64,000 nucleotides of DNA from Micromussa lordhowensis (Eukaryota > Cnidaria > Anthozoa > Scleractinia > Lobophylliidae), in the NCBI GenBank assembly GCA_964020085.1, contig OZ026607.1, forward strand, positions 124,001-188,000, in the 5' to 3' direction. The notes under the pieces were generated by a model, which saw only the letters and a program-made list of their open reading frames with translations, had not been told where the DNA came from and searched no databases. This document shows, piece after piece, positions 33,552 through 46,587 of the stretch. Within the stretch, counting starts at the first letter, position 1. Each line of letters opens with the position of its first letter. A program made the translations under genes and the position numbers.

Positions 33552-34586
33552 CAACTTTGCAGAATTTCAGAAAACGCGCGCTGGGGGTCCCCTTGGCAAA
33601 TTTGACATAGCTCGGCTTCACGGACACTTTAAGAGGCGCGGTTTGCAGCAAAATGTTTTACTTGGTTGGCACTTCAAGGAAATTCTAGTTAGGACATGAT
33701 GGCATTGGCGCCAGGGTGCTTTTTTTGGCCTTCTTTTTGCAGTAGTTTTCCCTGGTCCCAACTTTGCAGAATTTCAGAAAACGCGCGCTGGGGGTCCCCT
33801 TGGCAAATTTGACATAGCTCGGCTTCACGGGCACTTTAAGAGGCGCGGTTTGCAGCAAAATGTTCTGCTAGGTTGGCACTTTAAGGAAATTTTAGTTAGG
33901 ACATCATGGCATTGGCGCCAGGGTGTTTTTTCTGGCCTTATTTTTCCAGTAGTTTTCCCTGGTCCCAACTTTGCAGAATTTCAGAAAACGCGCGCTGGGG
34001 GTCCCCTTGGCAAATTTGACATAGCTTGGCTTCACGGACACTTTAAGAGGCGCGGTTTGCAGCAAAATGTTCTACTAAGTTGGCACTTCAAGGAAGTTTT
34101 AGTTAGGACATGACGGCATTGGCGCCAGGGTGTTTTTTCTGGCCTTGTTTTTGCAGTAGTTTTCCCTGGTCCCAACTTTGCAGGATTTCAGAAACCGCGC
34201 GCTGGGGGTCCCCTTGGCAAATTTGATATAGCTCGGCTTCACGGGCACTTTAAGAGGCGCGGTTTGCAGCAAAATGTTCTGCTAGGTTGGCACTTCAAGG
34301 AAATCCTAGTTAGGACATGATGGCATTGGCGCCAGGGTGTTTTTTCTGGCCTTCTTTTTGCAGTAGTTTTCCCTGGTCCCAACTTTGCAGAATTTCAGAA
34401 AACGCGCGCTGGGGGTCCCCTTGGCAAATTTGACATAGCTCGGCTTCACGGGCACTTTAAGAGGCGCGGTTTGCAGCAAAATGTTCTACTAGGTTGGCAC
34501 TTCAAGGAAATTTTAAGTAGGACATGATGGCATTGGCGCCAGGGTGTTTTTTCTGGCCTTCGTTTTGCAGTAGTTTTCCCTGGTCC
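33552..34586. repeat. Segmental duplication 1, left copy (5 monomers)
   Basis: Five monomers whose marks recur in the same order 5796 bp (28 x 207) downstream: TTTTACTTGG; CTGCTAGG with ACATCATGG; ACATGACGG with GGCCTTGTTTTT; AAACCGCGCGC with TTTGATATAGC; and a monomer followed by CCTTCGTTTTGC. Private differences exist, for example GCAGGATTTC at 34180 only here. Confidence 0.82.
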
Positions 34587-37277
34587 CAACTTTGCAGAAT
34601 TTCAGAAAACGCGCGCTGGGGGTCCCCTTGGCAAATTTGACATAGCTCGGCTTCACGGACACTTTAAGAGGCGCGGTTTGCAGCAAAATGCTCTACTAGG
34701 TTGGCACTTGAAGGAAATCCCTGTTAGGACATGATGGCATTGGCGCCAGGGTGTTTTTTCTGGCCTTCTTTTTGCAGTAGTTTTCCCTGGTCCCAACTTT
34801 GCAGAATTTCAGAAAACGCGCGCTGGGGGTCCCCTTGGCAAATTTGACATAGCTCGGCTTCACGGACACTTTAAGAGGCGCGGTTTGCAGCAAAATGTTT
34901 TACTTGGTTGGCACTTCAAGGAAATTCTAGTTAGGACATGATGGCATTGGCGCCAGGGTGTTTTTTCTGGCCTTCTTTTTGCAGTAGTTTTCCCTGGTCC
35001 CAACTTTGCAGAATTTCAGAAAACGCGCGCTGGGGGTCCCCTTGGCAAATTTGACATAGCTCGGCTTCACGGGCACTTTAAGAGGCGCGATTTGCAGCAA
35101 AATGTTCTGCTAGGTTGGCACTTTAAGGAAATTTTAGTTAGTACATCATGGCATTGGCGCCAGGGTGTTTTTTCTGGCCTTCTTTTTGCAGTAGTTTTCC
35201 CTGGTCCCAACTTTGCAGAATTTCAGAAAACGCGCGCTGGGGGTCCCCTTGGCAAATTTGACATAGCTCGGCTTCACGGGCACTTTAAGAGGCGCGGTTT
35301 GCAGCAAAATGTTCTGCTAGGTTGGCACTTTAAGGAAATCGTAGTTAAGACATGATGGCATTGGCGCCAGGGTGTTTTTTCTGGCCTTCTTTTTGCAGTA
35401 GTTTTCCCTGGTCCCAACTTTGCAAAATTTCAGAAAACGCGCGCTGAGGGTCCCCTTGGGAAATTTGACATAGCTCGGCTTCACGGACACTTTAAGAGGC
35501 GCGGTTTGATGCAAAATGTTCTACTAGGTTGGCATTTCAAGGAAATCCTAGTTAGAACATGATGGCATTGGCGCCAGGGTGTTTATTCTGGCCTTCTTTT
35601 TGCAGTAGTTTTCCCTGGTCCCAACTTTGCAGAATTTCAGAAAACGCGCGCTGGGGGTCCCCTTGGCAAATTTGACATAGCTCGGCTTCACGGGCACTTT
35701 AAGAGGCGCGGTTTGCAGCAAAATGTTCTACTAGGTTGGCACTTCAAGGAAATACTAGTTAGGACATGATGGCATTGGCGCCAGGGTGTTTTTTCTGGCC
35801 TTCTTTTTGCAGTAGTTTTCCCTGGTCCCAACTTTGCAGAATTTCAGAAAACGCGCGCTGGGGGTCCCCTTGGCAAATTTGACATAGCTCGGCTTCACGG
35901 ACACTTTAAGAGGCGCGGTTTGCACCAAAATGTTCTACTAGGTTGGCACTTGAAGAAAATCTTAGTTACGACATGATGGCATTGGCGCCAGGGTGTTTTT
36001 TCTGGCCTTCTTTTTGCAGTAGTTTTCCCTGGTCCCAACTTTGCAGAATTTCAGAAAACGCGCGCTGGGGGTCCCCTTGGCAAATTTGACATAGCTCGGC
36101 TTCACGGACACTTTAAGAGGCGCGGTTTGCAGCAAAATGTTCTACTAGGTTGGCACTTCAAGGAAATCCTAGTTAGGACATGATGGCGGTGGCGCCAGGG
36201 TGTTTTTTCTGGCCTTCTTTTTGCAGTAGTTTTCCCTGGTCCCAACTTTGCAGAATTTCAGAAAACGCGCGCTGGGGGTCCCCTTGGCAAATTTGACATA
36301 GCTCGGCTTCACGGGCACTTTAAGAGGCGCGGTTGGCAGCAAAATGTTCTACTAGGTTGGCACTTCAAGGAAGTGTTAGTTAGGACATGATGGCATTGGC
36401 GCCAGGGTGTTTTTTCTGGCCTTGTTTTTGCAGTAGTTTTCCCTGGTCCCAACTTTGCAGAATTTCAGAAAACGCGCGCTGGGGGTCCCCTTGGCAAATT
36501 TGACATAGCTCGGCTTCACGGACACTTTAAGAGGCGCGGTTTGCAGCAAAATGTTCTACTAGGTTGGCACTTTAAGGAAATCCTAGTTAGGACATGATGG
36601 CATTGGCGCCAGGGTGTTTTTTCTGGCCTTCTTTTTGCAGTAGTTTTCCCTGGTCCCAACTTTGCAGAATTTCAGAAAACGCGCGCTGGGGGTCCCCTTG
36701 GCAAATTTGACATAGCTCGGCTTCACGGACACTTTAAGAGGCGCGGTTTGCAGCAAAATGTTTTACTTGGTTGGCTCTTCAAGGAAATTCTAGTTAGGAC
36801 ATGATGGCATTGGCGCCAGGGTGTTTTTTCTGGCCTTCTTTTTGCAGTAGTTTTCCCTGGTCCCAACTTTGCAAAATTTCAGAAAACGCGCGCTGAGGGT
36901 CCCCTTGGCAAATTTGACATAGCTCGGCTTCACGGACACTTTAAGAGGCGCGGTTTGCAGCAAAATGTTCTGCTAGGTTGGCACTTCAAGGAAGTGTTAG
37001 TTAGGACATGATGGCATTGGCGCCAGGGTGTTTTTTCTGGCCTTCTTTTTGCAGTAGTTTTCCCTGGTCCCAACTTTGCAGAATTTCAGAAAACGCGCGC
37101 TGGGGGTCCCCTTGGCAAATTTGACATAGCTCGGCTTCACGGACACTTTAAGAGGCGCGGTTTGCAGCAAAATGTTCTACTAGGTTGGCACCTTAAGGAA
37201 ATCTTAGTTAGGACATGATGGCATTGGCGCCAGGGTGTTTTTTCTGGCCTTCTTTTTGCAGTAGTTTTCCCTGGTCC

Positions 37278-38519
37278 CAACTTTGCAGAATTTCAGAAAA
37301 CGCGCGCTGGGGGTCCCCTTGGCAAATTTGACATAGCTCGGCTTCACGGACACTTTAAGAGGCGCGGTTTGCAGCAAAATGTTCTACTAGGTTGGCACTT
37401 CGAGGAAATCCTAGTTAGGACATGATGGCATTGGCGCCAGGGTGTTCTTTCTGGCCTTCTTTTTGCAGTAGTTTTCCCTGGTCCCAACTTTGCAAAATTT
37501 CAGAAAACGCGCGCTGAGGGTCCCCTTGGGAAATTTGACATAACTCGGCTTCACGGACACTTTAAGAGGCGCGGTTTGCAGCAAAATGTTCTACTAGGTT
37601 GGCACTTTAAGGAAATCTTAGTTAGGACATGATGGCATTAACGCCAGGGTGTTTTTTCTGGCCTTCTTTTTGCAGTAGTTTTCCCTGGTCCCAACTTTGC
37701 AGAATTTCAGAAAACGCGCGCTGGGGGTCCCCTTGGCAAATTTGACATAGCTCGGCTTCACGGGCACTTTAAGAGGCGCGGTTTGCAGCAAAATGTTCTA
37801 CTAGGTTGGCGCTTCAAGGAAATGCTAGTTATGAGATGATGGCATTGGCGCCAGGGTGTTTTTTCTGGCCTTCTTTTTGCAGTAGTTTTCCCTGGTCCCA
37901 ACTTTGCAGAATTTCAGAAAACGCGCGCTGGGGGTCCCCTTGGCAAATTTGACATAGCTCGGCTTCACGGACACTTTAAGAGGCGCGGTTTGCAGCAAAA
38001 TGTTCTACTAGGTTGGCACTTGAAGAAAATCTTAGTTACGACATGATGGCATTGGCGCCAGGGTGTTTTTTCTGGCCTTTTTTTTGCAGTAGTTTTCCCT
38101 GGTCCCAACTTTGCAGAATTTCAGAAAACGCGCGCTGAGGGTCCCCTTGGCAAATTTGACATAGCTCGGCTTCACGGACACTTTAAGAGGCGCGGTTTGC
38201 AGCAAAATGTTCTACTAGGTTGGCACTTCGAGGAAATCCTAGTTAGGACATGATGGCATTGGCGCCAGGGTGTTTTTTCTGGCCTTCTTTTTGCAGTAGT
38301 TTTCCCTGGTCCCAACTTTGCAAAATTTCAGAAAACGCGCGCTGAGGGTCCCCTTGGGAAATTTGACATAACTCGGCTTCACGGACACTTTAACAGGCGC
38401 GGTTTGCAGCAAAATGTTCTACTAGGTTGGCACTTTAAGGAAATCCTAGTTAGGACATGATGGCATTGGCGCCAGGGTGTTTTTTCTGGCCTTCTTTTTG
38501 CAGTAGTTTTCCCTGGTCC
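37278..38519. repeat. Dimer repeated at 828 bp spacing
   Basis: 37278-37691 and 38106-38519 share CACTTCGAGG in the first monomer. In the second they share GCAAAATTTCAG, GCTGAGGG, TTGGGAAATTTG and ACATAACTCGG. The two monomers between them (37692, 37899) are CTTCAAGG and CTTGAAGAAAATC types like those at 35622 and 35829. The underlying unit is probably a tetramer. Confidence 0.8.
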
Positions 38520-39347
38520 CTACTTTGCAAAATTTCAGAAAACGCGCGCTGAGGGTCCCCTTGGCAAATTTGACATAGCTCGGCTTCACGGACACTTTAA
38601 GAGGCGCGGTTTGCAGCAAAATGTTCTACTAGGTTGGCACTTCAAGGAAGTTTTAGTTAGGACATGATGGCATTGGCGCCAGGGTGTTTTTTCTGGCCTT
38701 CTTTTTGCAGTAGTTTTCCCTGGTCCCAACTTTGCAGAATTTCAGAAAACGCGCGCTGGGGGTCCCCTTGGCAAATTTGACATAGCTCGGCTTCACGGAC
38801 ACTTTAAGAGGCGCGGTTTGCAGCAAAATGTTCTACTAGGTTGGCACCTTAAGGAAATCTTAGTTAAGACATGATGGCATTGGCGCCAGGGTGTTTTTTC
38901 TGGCCTTCTTTTTGCAGTAGTTTTCCCTGGTCCCAACTTTGCAGAATTTCAGAAAACGCGCGCTGGGGGTCCCCTTGGCAAATTTGACATAGCTCGGCTT
39001 CACGGGCACTTTAAGAGGCGCGGTTGGCAGCAAAATGTTCTACTAGGTTGGCACTTCAAGAAAATCCTAGTTAGGACATGATGGCATTGGCGCCAGGGTG
39101 TTTTTCCTGGCCTTCTTTTTGCAGTAGTTTTCCCTGGTCCAAAGTTTGCAGAATTTCAGAAAACGCGCGCTGGGGGTCCCCTTGGCAAATTTGACATAGC
39201 TTGGCTTCACGGACACTTTAAGAGGCGCGGTTTGCAGCAAAATGTTCTACTAGGTTGGCACTTGAAGGAAATCCCTGTTAGGACATGATGGCATTGGCGC
39301 CAGGGTGTTTTTTCTGGCCTTCTTTTTGCAGTAGTTTTCCCTGGTCC

Positions 39348-40382
39348 CAACTTTGCAGAATTTCAGAAAACGCGCGCTGGGGGTCCCCTTGGCAAATTTG
39401 ACATACCTCGGCTTCACCGACACTTTAAGAGGCGCGGTTTGCAGCAAAATGTTTTACTTGGTTGGCACTTCAAGGAAATTCTAGTTAGGACATGATGGCA
39501 TTGCCGCCAGGGTGTTTTTTCTGGCCTTCTTTTTGCAGTAGTTTTCCCTGGTCCCAACTTTGCAGAATTTCAGAAAACGCGCGCTGGGGGTCCCCTTGGC
39601 AAATTTGACATAGCTCGGCTTCACGGGCACTTTAAGAGGCGCGGTTTGCAGCAAAATGTTCTGCTAGGTTGGCACTTTAAGGCAATCGTAGTTAGGACAT
39701 CATGGCATTGGCGCCAGGGTGTTTTTTCTGGCCTTCTTTTTGCAGTAGTTTTCCCTGGTCCCAACTTTGCAGAATTTCAGAAAACGCGCGCTGGGGGTCC
39801 CCTTGGCAAATTTGACATAGCTCGGCTTCACGGACACTTTAAGAGGCGCGGTTTGCAGCAAAATGTTCTACTAGGTTGGCACTTCAAGGAAGTCTTAGTT
39901 AGGACATGACGGCATTGGCGCCAGGGTGTTTTTTCTGGCCTTGTTTTTGCAGTAGTTTTCCCTGGTCCCAACTTTGCAGAATTTCAGAAACCGCGCGCTG
40001 GGGGTCCCCTTGGCAAATTTGATATAGCTCGGCTTCACGGGCACTTTAAGAGGCGCGGTTTGCAGCAAAATGTTCTGCTAGGTTGGCACTTCAAGGAAAT
40101 CCTAGTTAGGACATGATGGCATTGGCGCCAGGGTGTTTTTTCTGGCCTTCTTTTTGCAGTAGTTTTCCCTGGTCCCAACTTTGCAGAATTTCAGAAAACG
40201 CGCGCTGGGGGTCCCCTTGGCAAATTTGACATAGCTCGGCTTCATGGGCACTTTAAGAGGTGCGGTTTGCAGCAAAATGTTCTACTAGGTTGGCACTTCA
40301 AGGAAATTTTAGTTAGGACATGATGGCATTGGCGCCAGGGTGTTTTTTCTGGCCTTCGTTTTGCAGTAGTTTTCCCTGGTCC
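39348..40382. repeat. Segmental duplication 1, right copy (5 monomers)
   Basis: It matches 33552-34586 mark for mark at +5796 bp. After this point homology continues in a shifted register: the monomer at 40383 (GTACATCATGG) matches the one at 35001, a distance of 5382 bp. Two monomers (34587 and 34794) are therefore missing from the right copy or were gained in the left one. Confidence 0.8.
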
Positions 40383-43300
40383 CAACTTTGCAGAATTTCA
40401 GAAAACGCGCGCTGGGGGTCCCCTTGGCAAATTTGACATAGCTCGGCTTCACGGGCACTTTAAGAGGCGCGGTTTGCAGCAAAATGTTCTGCTAGGTTGG
40501 CACTTTAAGGAAATTTTAGTTAGTACATCATGGCATTGGCGCCAGGGTGTTTTTTCTGGCCTTCTTTTTGCAGTAGTTTTCCCTGGTCCCAACTTTGCAG
40601 AATTTCAGAAAACGCGCGCTGGGGGTCCCCTTGGCAAATTTGACATAGCTCGGCTTCACGGACACTTTAAGAGGCGCGGTTTGCAGCAAAATGTTCTACT
40701 AGGTTGGCACTTCAAGGAAGTCTTAGTTAGGACATGATGGCATTGGCGCCAGGGTGTTTTTTCTGGCCTTGTTTTTGCAGTAGTTTTCGCTGGTCCCAAC
40801 TTTGCAGAATTTCAGAAAACGCGCGCTGGGGGTCCCCTTGGCAAATTTGACATAGCTCGGCTTCACGGACACTTTAAGAGGCGCGGTTTGCAGCAAAATG
40901 TTCTACTAGGTTGGCACTTGAAGGAAGTGTTAGTTAGGACATGACGGCATTGGCGCCAGGGTGTTTTTTCTGGCCTTGTTTTTGCAGTAGTTTTCCCTGG
41001 TCCCAACTTTGCAGAATTTCAGAAAACGCGCGCTGGGGGTCCCCTTGGCAAATTTGACATAGCTCGGCTTCACGGGCACTTTAAGAGGCGCGGTTTGCAG
41101 CAAAATGTTCTGCTAGGTTGGCACTTTAAGGAAATCCTAGTTAGGACATGATGGCATTGGCGCCAGGGTGCTTTTTCTGGCCTTGTTTTTGCAGTAGTTT
41201 TCCCTGGTCCCAAATTTGCAGAATTTCAGAAAACGCAAGCTGAGGGTCCCCTTGGCAAATTTGACATAGCTCGGCTTCACGGACACTTTAAGAGGCGCGG
41301 TTTGCAGCAAAATTTTCTACTAGGTTGGCACTTCAAGGAAATCCTAGTTAGGACATGATGGCATTGGCGCCAGGGTGTTTTTTCTGGCCTTCTTTTTGCA
41401 GTAGTTTTCCCTGGTCCCAACTTTGCAGAATTTCAGAAAACGCGCGCTGGGGGTCCCCTTGGCAAATTTGACATAGCTCGGCTTCACGGGCACTTTAAGA
41501 GGCGCAGTTTGCAGCAAAACGTTCTGCTAGATTGACACTTGAAGGAAATCCTAGTTAAGACATGATGGCATTGGCGCCAGGGTGTGTTTTCTGGCCTTGT
41601 TTTTGCAGCAGTTTTCCCTGGTCCCAACTTTGCAGAATTTCAGAAAACGCGCGCTGGGGGTCCCCTTGGCAAATTTGACATAGCTCGGCTTCACGGGCAC
41701 TTTAAGAGGCGCGGTTTGCAGCAAAATGTTCTGCTAGGTTGGCACTTTAAGGAAATTGTAGTTAGGACATGATGGCATTGGCGCCAGGGTGTTTTTTCCG
41801 GCCTTCTTTTTGCAGTAGTTTTCCCTGGTCCCAACTTTGCAAAATTTCAGAAAACGCGCGCTGAGGGTCCCCTTGGCAAATTTGACATAGCTCGGCTTCA
41901 CGGACACTTTAAGAGGCGCGATTTGCAGCAAAATGTTCTACTAGGTTGGCACTTTAAGGAAATCTTAGTTAAAACATGATGGCATTGGCGCCAGGGTGTT
42001 TTTTCTGGCCTTCTTTTTGCAGTAGTTTTCCCTGGTCCCAACTTTGCAGAATTTCAGAAAACGCGCGCTGGGGGTCCCCTTGGCAAATTCGACATAGCTC
42101 GGCTTCACGGACACTTTAAGAGGCGCGGTTTGCAGCAAAATGTTCTACTAGGTTGGCACTTTAAGGAAATTGTAGTTAGGACATGATGGCATTGGCGCCA
42201 GGGTGTTTTTTCTGGCCTTCTTTTTGCAGTAGTTTTCCCTGGTCCCAACTTTGCAGAATTTCAGAAAACGCGCGCTGGGTGTCCCCTTGGCAAATTTGAC
42301 ATAGCTCGGCTTCACGGGCACTTTAAGAGGCGCGGTTTGCAGCAAAATGTTGTACTAGGTTGGCACTTGAAGGAAATCCTTGTTAGGACATGATGGCATT
42401 GGCGCCAGGGTGTTTTTTCTGGCCTTCTTTTTGCAGTAGTTTTCCCTGGTCCCAACTTTGCAGAATTTCAGAAAACGCGCGCTGGGGGTCCCCTTGGCAA
42501 ATTTGACATAGCTCGGCTTCACGGACACTTTAAGAGGCGCGGTTTGCAGCAAAATGTTCTACTAGGTTGGCACATCAAGGAAGTTTAGGTTAGGACATGA
42601 CGGCATTGGCGCCAGGAGGTTTTTTCTGGCCTTGTTTTTGCAGTAGTTTTCCCTGGTCCCAACTTTGCAGAATTTCAGAAAACGCGCGCTGGGGGTCCCG
42701 TTGGCAAATTTGACATAGCTCGGCTTCACGGGCACTTTAAGAGGCGCGGTTTGCAGCAAAACGTTCTGCTAGGTTGACACTTCAAGGAAATCCTTGTTAA
42801 GACATGATGGCATTGGCGCCAGGGTGTTTTTTCTGGCCTTGTTTTTGCAGCAGTTTTCCCTGGTCCCAACTTTGCAGAATTTCAGAAAACGCGCGCTGGG
42901 GGTCCCCTTGGCAAATTTAACATAGCTCGGCTTCACGGGCAGTTTAAGAGGCGCGGTTTGCAGCAAAATGTTTTGCTAGGTTGGCACTTTAAGGAAATCG
43001 TAATTAGGACATGATGGCATTGGCGTCAGGGTGTTTTTTCTGGCCTTCTTTTTGCAGTAGTTTTCCCTGGTCCCAACTTTGCAGAATTTCAGAAAACGCG
43101 CGCTGGGGGTCCCCTTGGCAAATTTGACATAGCTCGGCTTCACGGACACTTTAAGAGGCGCGGTTTGCAGCACAATGTTCTGCTAGGTTGGCACTTTAAG
43201 GAAATGCTAGTCAGGACATGATGGCATTGGCGCCAGGGTGTTTTTTCTGGCCTTCTTTTTGCAGTAGTTTTCCCTGGTACCAACTTTGCAGAGTTTCAGA

Positions 43301-44522
43301 AAACGCGCGCTGGGGGTCCCCTTGGCAAATTTGACATAGCTCGGCTTCACGGACACTTTAAGAGGCGCGGTTTGCAGCACAATGTTCTGCTAGGTTGGCA
43401 CTTTAAGGAAATGCTAGTTAGGACATGATGGCATTAGCGCCAGGGTGTTTTTTCTGGCCTTCTTTTTGCAGTAGCTTTCCCTGGTCCCAACTTTGCAGAA
43501 TTTCAGAAAACGCGCGCTGGGGGTCCCCTTGGCAAATTTGACATAGCTCGGCTTCACGGTCACTTTAAGAGGCGCGGTTTGCAGCAAAATGTTTTGCTAG
43601 GTTGGCACTTCAAGGAAATCCTAGTTAAGACATGATGGCATTGGCGCCAGGGTGTTTTTTCTGGCCTTCTTTTTGCAGTAGTTTTCCCTGGTCCCAACTT
43701 TGCAGAATTTCAGAAAACGCGCGCTGGGGGTCCCCTTGGCAAATTTGACATAGCTCGGCTTCACGGACACTTTAAGAGGCGCCGTTTGCAGCAAAATGTT
43801 CTACTAGGTTGGCACTTTAAGGAAATGTTAGTTAGGACATGATGGCATTGGCGCCAGGGTGTTTTTTCTGGCCTTCTTTTTGCAGTAGTTTTCCCTGGTC
43901 CCAACTTTGCAGAATTTCAGAAAACGCGCGCTGGGGGTCCCCTTGGCAAATTTGACATAGCTCGGCTTCACGGGCACTTTAAGAGGCGCGGTTTGCAGCA
44001 AAATGTTCTGCTAGGTTGGCACTTCAAGGAAATTTTAGTTAGGACATGATGGCATTGGCGCCAGGGTGTTTTTTCTGGCCTTATTTTTGCAGTAGTTTTC
44101 CCTGGTCCCAACTTTGCAGAATTTCAGAAAACGCGCGCTGGGGGTCCCCTTGGCAAATTTGACATAGCTCTGCTTCACGGACACTTTAAGAGGCGCGGTG
44201 TGCAGCAAAATGTTCTACTAGGTTGGCACTTCAAGGAAATTCTAGTTAGGACATGATGGCATTGGCGCCAGGGTGTTTTTGCTGGCCTTCTTTTTGCAGT
44301 AGTTTTCCCTGGTCCCAACTTTGCAGAATTTCAGAAAACGCGCGCTGGGGGTCCCCTTGGCAAATTTGACATAGCTCGGCTTCACGGACACTTTAAGAGG
44401 CGCGGTTTGCAGCACAATGTTCTGCTAGGTTGGCACTTCAAGGAAATGCTAGTTAGGACATGATGGCATTGGCGCCAGGGTGTTTTTTCTGGCCTTCTTT
44501 TTGCAGTAGCTTTCCCTGGTCC

Positions 44523-45350
44523 CAACTTTGCAGAATTTCAGAAAACGCGCGCTGGGGGTCCCCTTGGCAAATTTGACATAGCTCGGCTTCACGGACACTT
44601 TAAGAGGCGCGGTTTGCAGCAAAATGTTTTGCTAGGTTGGCACTTTAAGGAAATCTTAGTTAGGACATGATGGCATTGGCGCCAGGGTGTTTTTTCTGGC
44701 CTTCTTTTTGCAGTAGTTTTCCCTGGTCCCAACTTTGCAGAATTTCAGAAAACGCGCGCTGGGGGTCCCCTTGGCAAATTTGACATAGCTCGGCTTCACG
44801 GACACTTTAAGAGGCGCGGTTTGCAGCAAAATGTTCTACTACGTTGGCACTTCAAGGAAATCCTAGTTAGGACATGATGGCATTGGCGCCAGGGTGTTTT
44901 TTCTGGCCTTCTTTTTGCAGTAGTTTTCCCTGGTCCCAACTTTGCAGAATTTCAGAAAACGCGCGCTGGGGGTCCCCTTGGCAAATTTGACATAGCTCGG
45001 CTTCACGGACACTTTAAGAGGCGCGGTTTGCAGCAAAATGTTTTGCTAGGTTGTCACTTTAAGGAAATCTTAGTTAGGACATGATGGCATTGGCGCCAGG
45101 GTGTTTTTTCTGGCCTTCTTTTTGCAGTAGTTTTCCCTGGTCCCAACTTTGCAGAATTTCAGAAAACGCGCGCTGGGGGTCCCCTTGGCAAATTTGACAT
45201 AGCTCGGCTTCACGGACACTTTAAGAGGCGCGGTTTGCAGCAAAATGTTCTACTAGGTTGGCACTTCAAGGAAATCCTAGTTAGGACATGATGGCATTGG
45301 CGCCAGGGTGTTTTTTCTGGCCTTCTTTTTGCAGTAGTTTTCCCTGGTCC
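44523..45350. repeat. Tandem dimer (2 x 414 bp) opening the second HOR domain
   Basis: 44523-44936 and 44937-45350 each pair a TTTTGCTAGG / CTTTAAGGAAATCTTAG monomer with a CTAC / CTTCAAGGAAATCC monomer. The second unit has the private GTTGTCAC that is carried on to 50107. Confidence 0.8.
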
Positions 45351-46385
45351 CAACTTTGCAGAATTTCAGAAAACGCGCGCTGGGGGTCCCCTTGGCAAAT
45401 TTGACATAGCTCGGCTTCACGGACACTTTAAGAGGCGCGGTTTGCAGCAAAATGTTCTACTAGGTTGGCACTTTAAGGAAATCTTAGTTAGGACATGATG
45501 GCATTGGCGCCAGGGTGTTTTTTCTGGCCTTCTATTTGCAGTAGTTTTCCCTGGTCCCAACTTTGCAGAATTTCAGAAAACGCGCGCTGGGGGTCCCCTT
45601 GGCAAATTTGACATAGCTCGGCTTCACGGGCACCTTAAGAGGCGCGGTTTGCAGCAAAATGTTCTGCTAGGTTGGCACTTCAAGGAAATTTTAGTTAGGA
45701 CATGATGGCATTGGCACCAGGGTGTTTTTTTCGGCCTTCTTTTTGCAGTAGTTTTCCCTGGTCCCAACTTTGCAGAATTTCAGAAAACGCGCGCTGGGGG
45801 TCCCCTTGGCAAATTTAACATAGCTCGGCTTCACGGACACTTTAAGAGGCGCGGTGTGCAGCAAAATGTTCTACTAGGTTGGCTCTTCAGGGAAATCCTA
45901 GTTAGGACATGATGGCATTGGCGCCAGGGTGTTTTTCCTGGCCTTCTATTTGCAGTAGTTTTCCCTGGTCCCAACTTTGCAGAATTTCAGAAAACGCGCG
46001 CTGGGGGTCCCCTTGGCAAATTTGACATAGCTCGGCTTCACGGACACTTTAAGAGGCGCGGTTTGCAGCAAAATGTTCTACTAGGTTGGCACTTTAAGGA
46101 AATTGTAGTTAGGACATGATGGCATTGGCGCCAGGGTGTTTTTTCTGGCCTTCTATTTGCAGTAGTTTTCCCTGGTCCCAACTTTGCAGAATTTCAGAAA
46201 ACGCGCGCTGGGGGTCCCCTTGGCAAATTTGACAGAGCTCGGCTTCACGGACACTTTAAGAGGCGCGGTTTGCAGCAAAATGTTCTACTAGGTTGGCACT
46301 TTAAGGAAATTCTAGTCAGGACATGATGGCATTGGCGCCAGGGTTTTTTTTCTGGCCTTCTTTTTGCAGTAGTTTTCCCTGGTCC
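44937..46385. repeat. Segmental duplication 2, left copy (7 monomers, 1449 bp)
   Basis: Seven monomers with ordered marks: TTTTGCTAGGTTGTC; CTTCAAGGAAATCC; a plain ggacac monomer; GGCACCTTAAGAGG followed by TTTTTTTCGGCC; TTTAACATAG with GGTGTGCAGC, CTCTTCAGGG and TTTTTCCTGG; AAATTGTAG; and GACAGAGCTCGG followed by a lengthened T-run (GGGTTTTTTTTCTGG). The same order recurs at 50107-51556. Confidence 0.88.
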
Positions 46386-46587
46386 CAACAGAATTTCAGA
46401 AAACGCGCGCTGGGGGTCCCCTTGGCAAATTTGACATAGCTCGGCTTCACGGACACTTTAAGAGGCGCGGTTTGCAGCAAAATGTTCTACTAGGTTGGCA
46501 CTTCAAAGAAATCCTAGTTAGGACATGATGGCATTGGCGCCAGGGTGTTTTTTCTGGCCTTCTTTTTGCAGTAGTTTTCCCTGGTCC
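46386..46587. repeat. Monomer with a 5-bp deletion (202 bp)
   Basis: CCCAACTTTGCAGAA is reduced to CCCAACAGAA after 46389, so TTTGC (consensus bases 5-9) is missing. It is the largest indel in the window. The corresponding monomer after the right copy of the segmental duplication (51557) is intact. Confidence 0.92.

Larger units (their letters stand above)
32310..44522. repeat. Segment 4: diverged, weakly ordered satellite monomers
   Basis: These are 59 monomers (starts at 32310 + 207n) without a single indel that shifts phase. Type A is gone. Marks that recur irregularly include TTTTACTTGG, CTGCTAGG, GCAAAATTTCAG with GCTGAGGG, ACATCATGG and GGCCTTGTTTTT. Private substitutions are more frequent than in the first half, for example GGTCCAAAG at 39135, ACGCAAGCTGAGG near 41235 and GCCAGGAGG near 42613. 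Monomers differ more from their neighbours here than in the young HOR domain, as expected of an older or less recently homogenised stretch. Confidence 0.85.

Noticed and set aside
42148..43173. Runs of near-identical 65-codon open frames on the - strand at 207-bp spacing
   Set aside because: These are the reverse complement of the satellite, opening with TTG within the GCAGCAAAAT segment. Their apparent protein conservation simply mirrors DNA homogeneity, and their C-terminal variation falls exactly on the variable bases 120-140.
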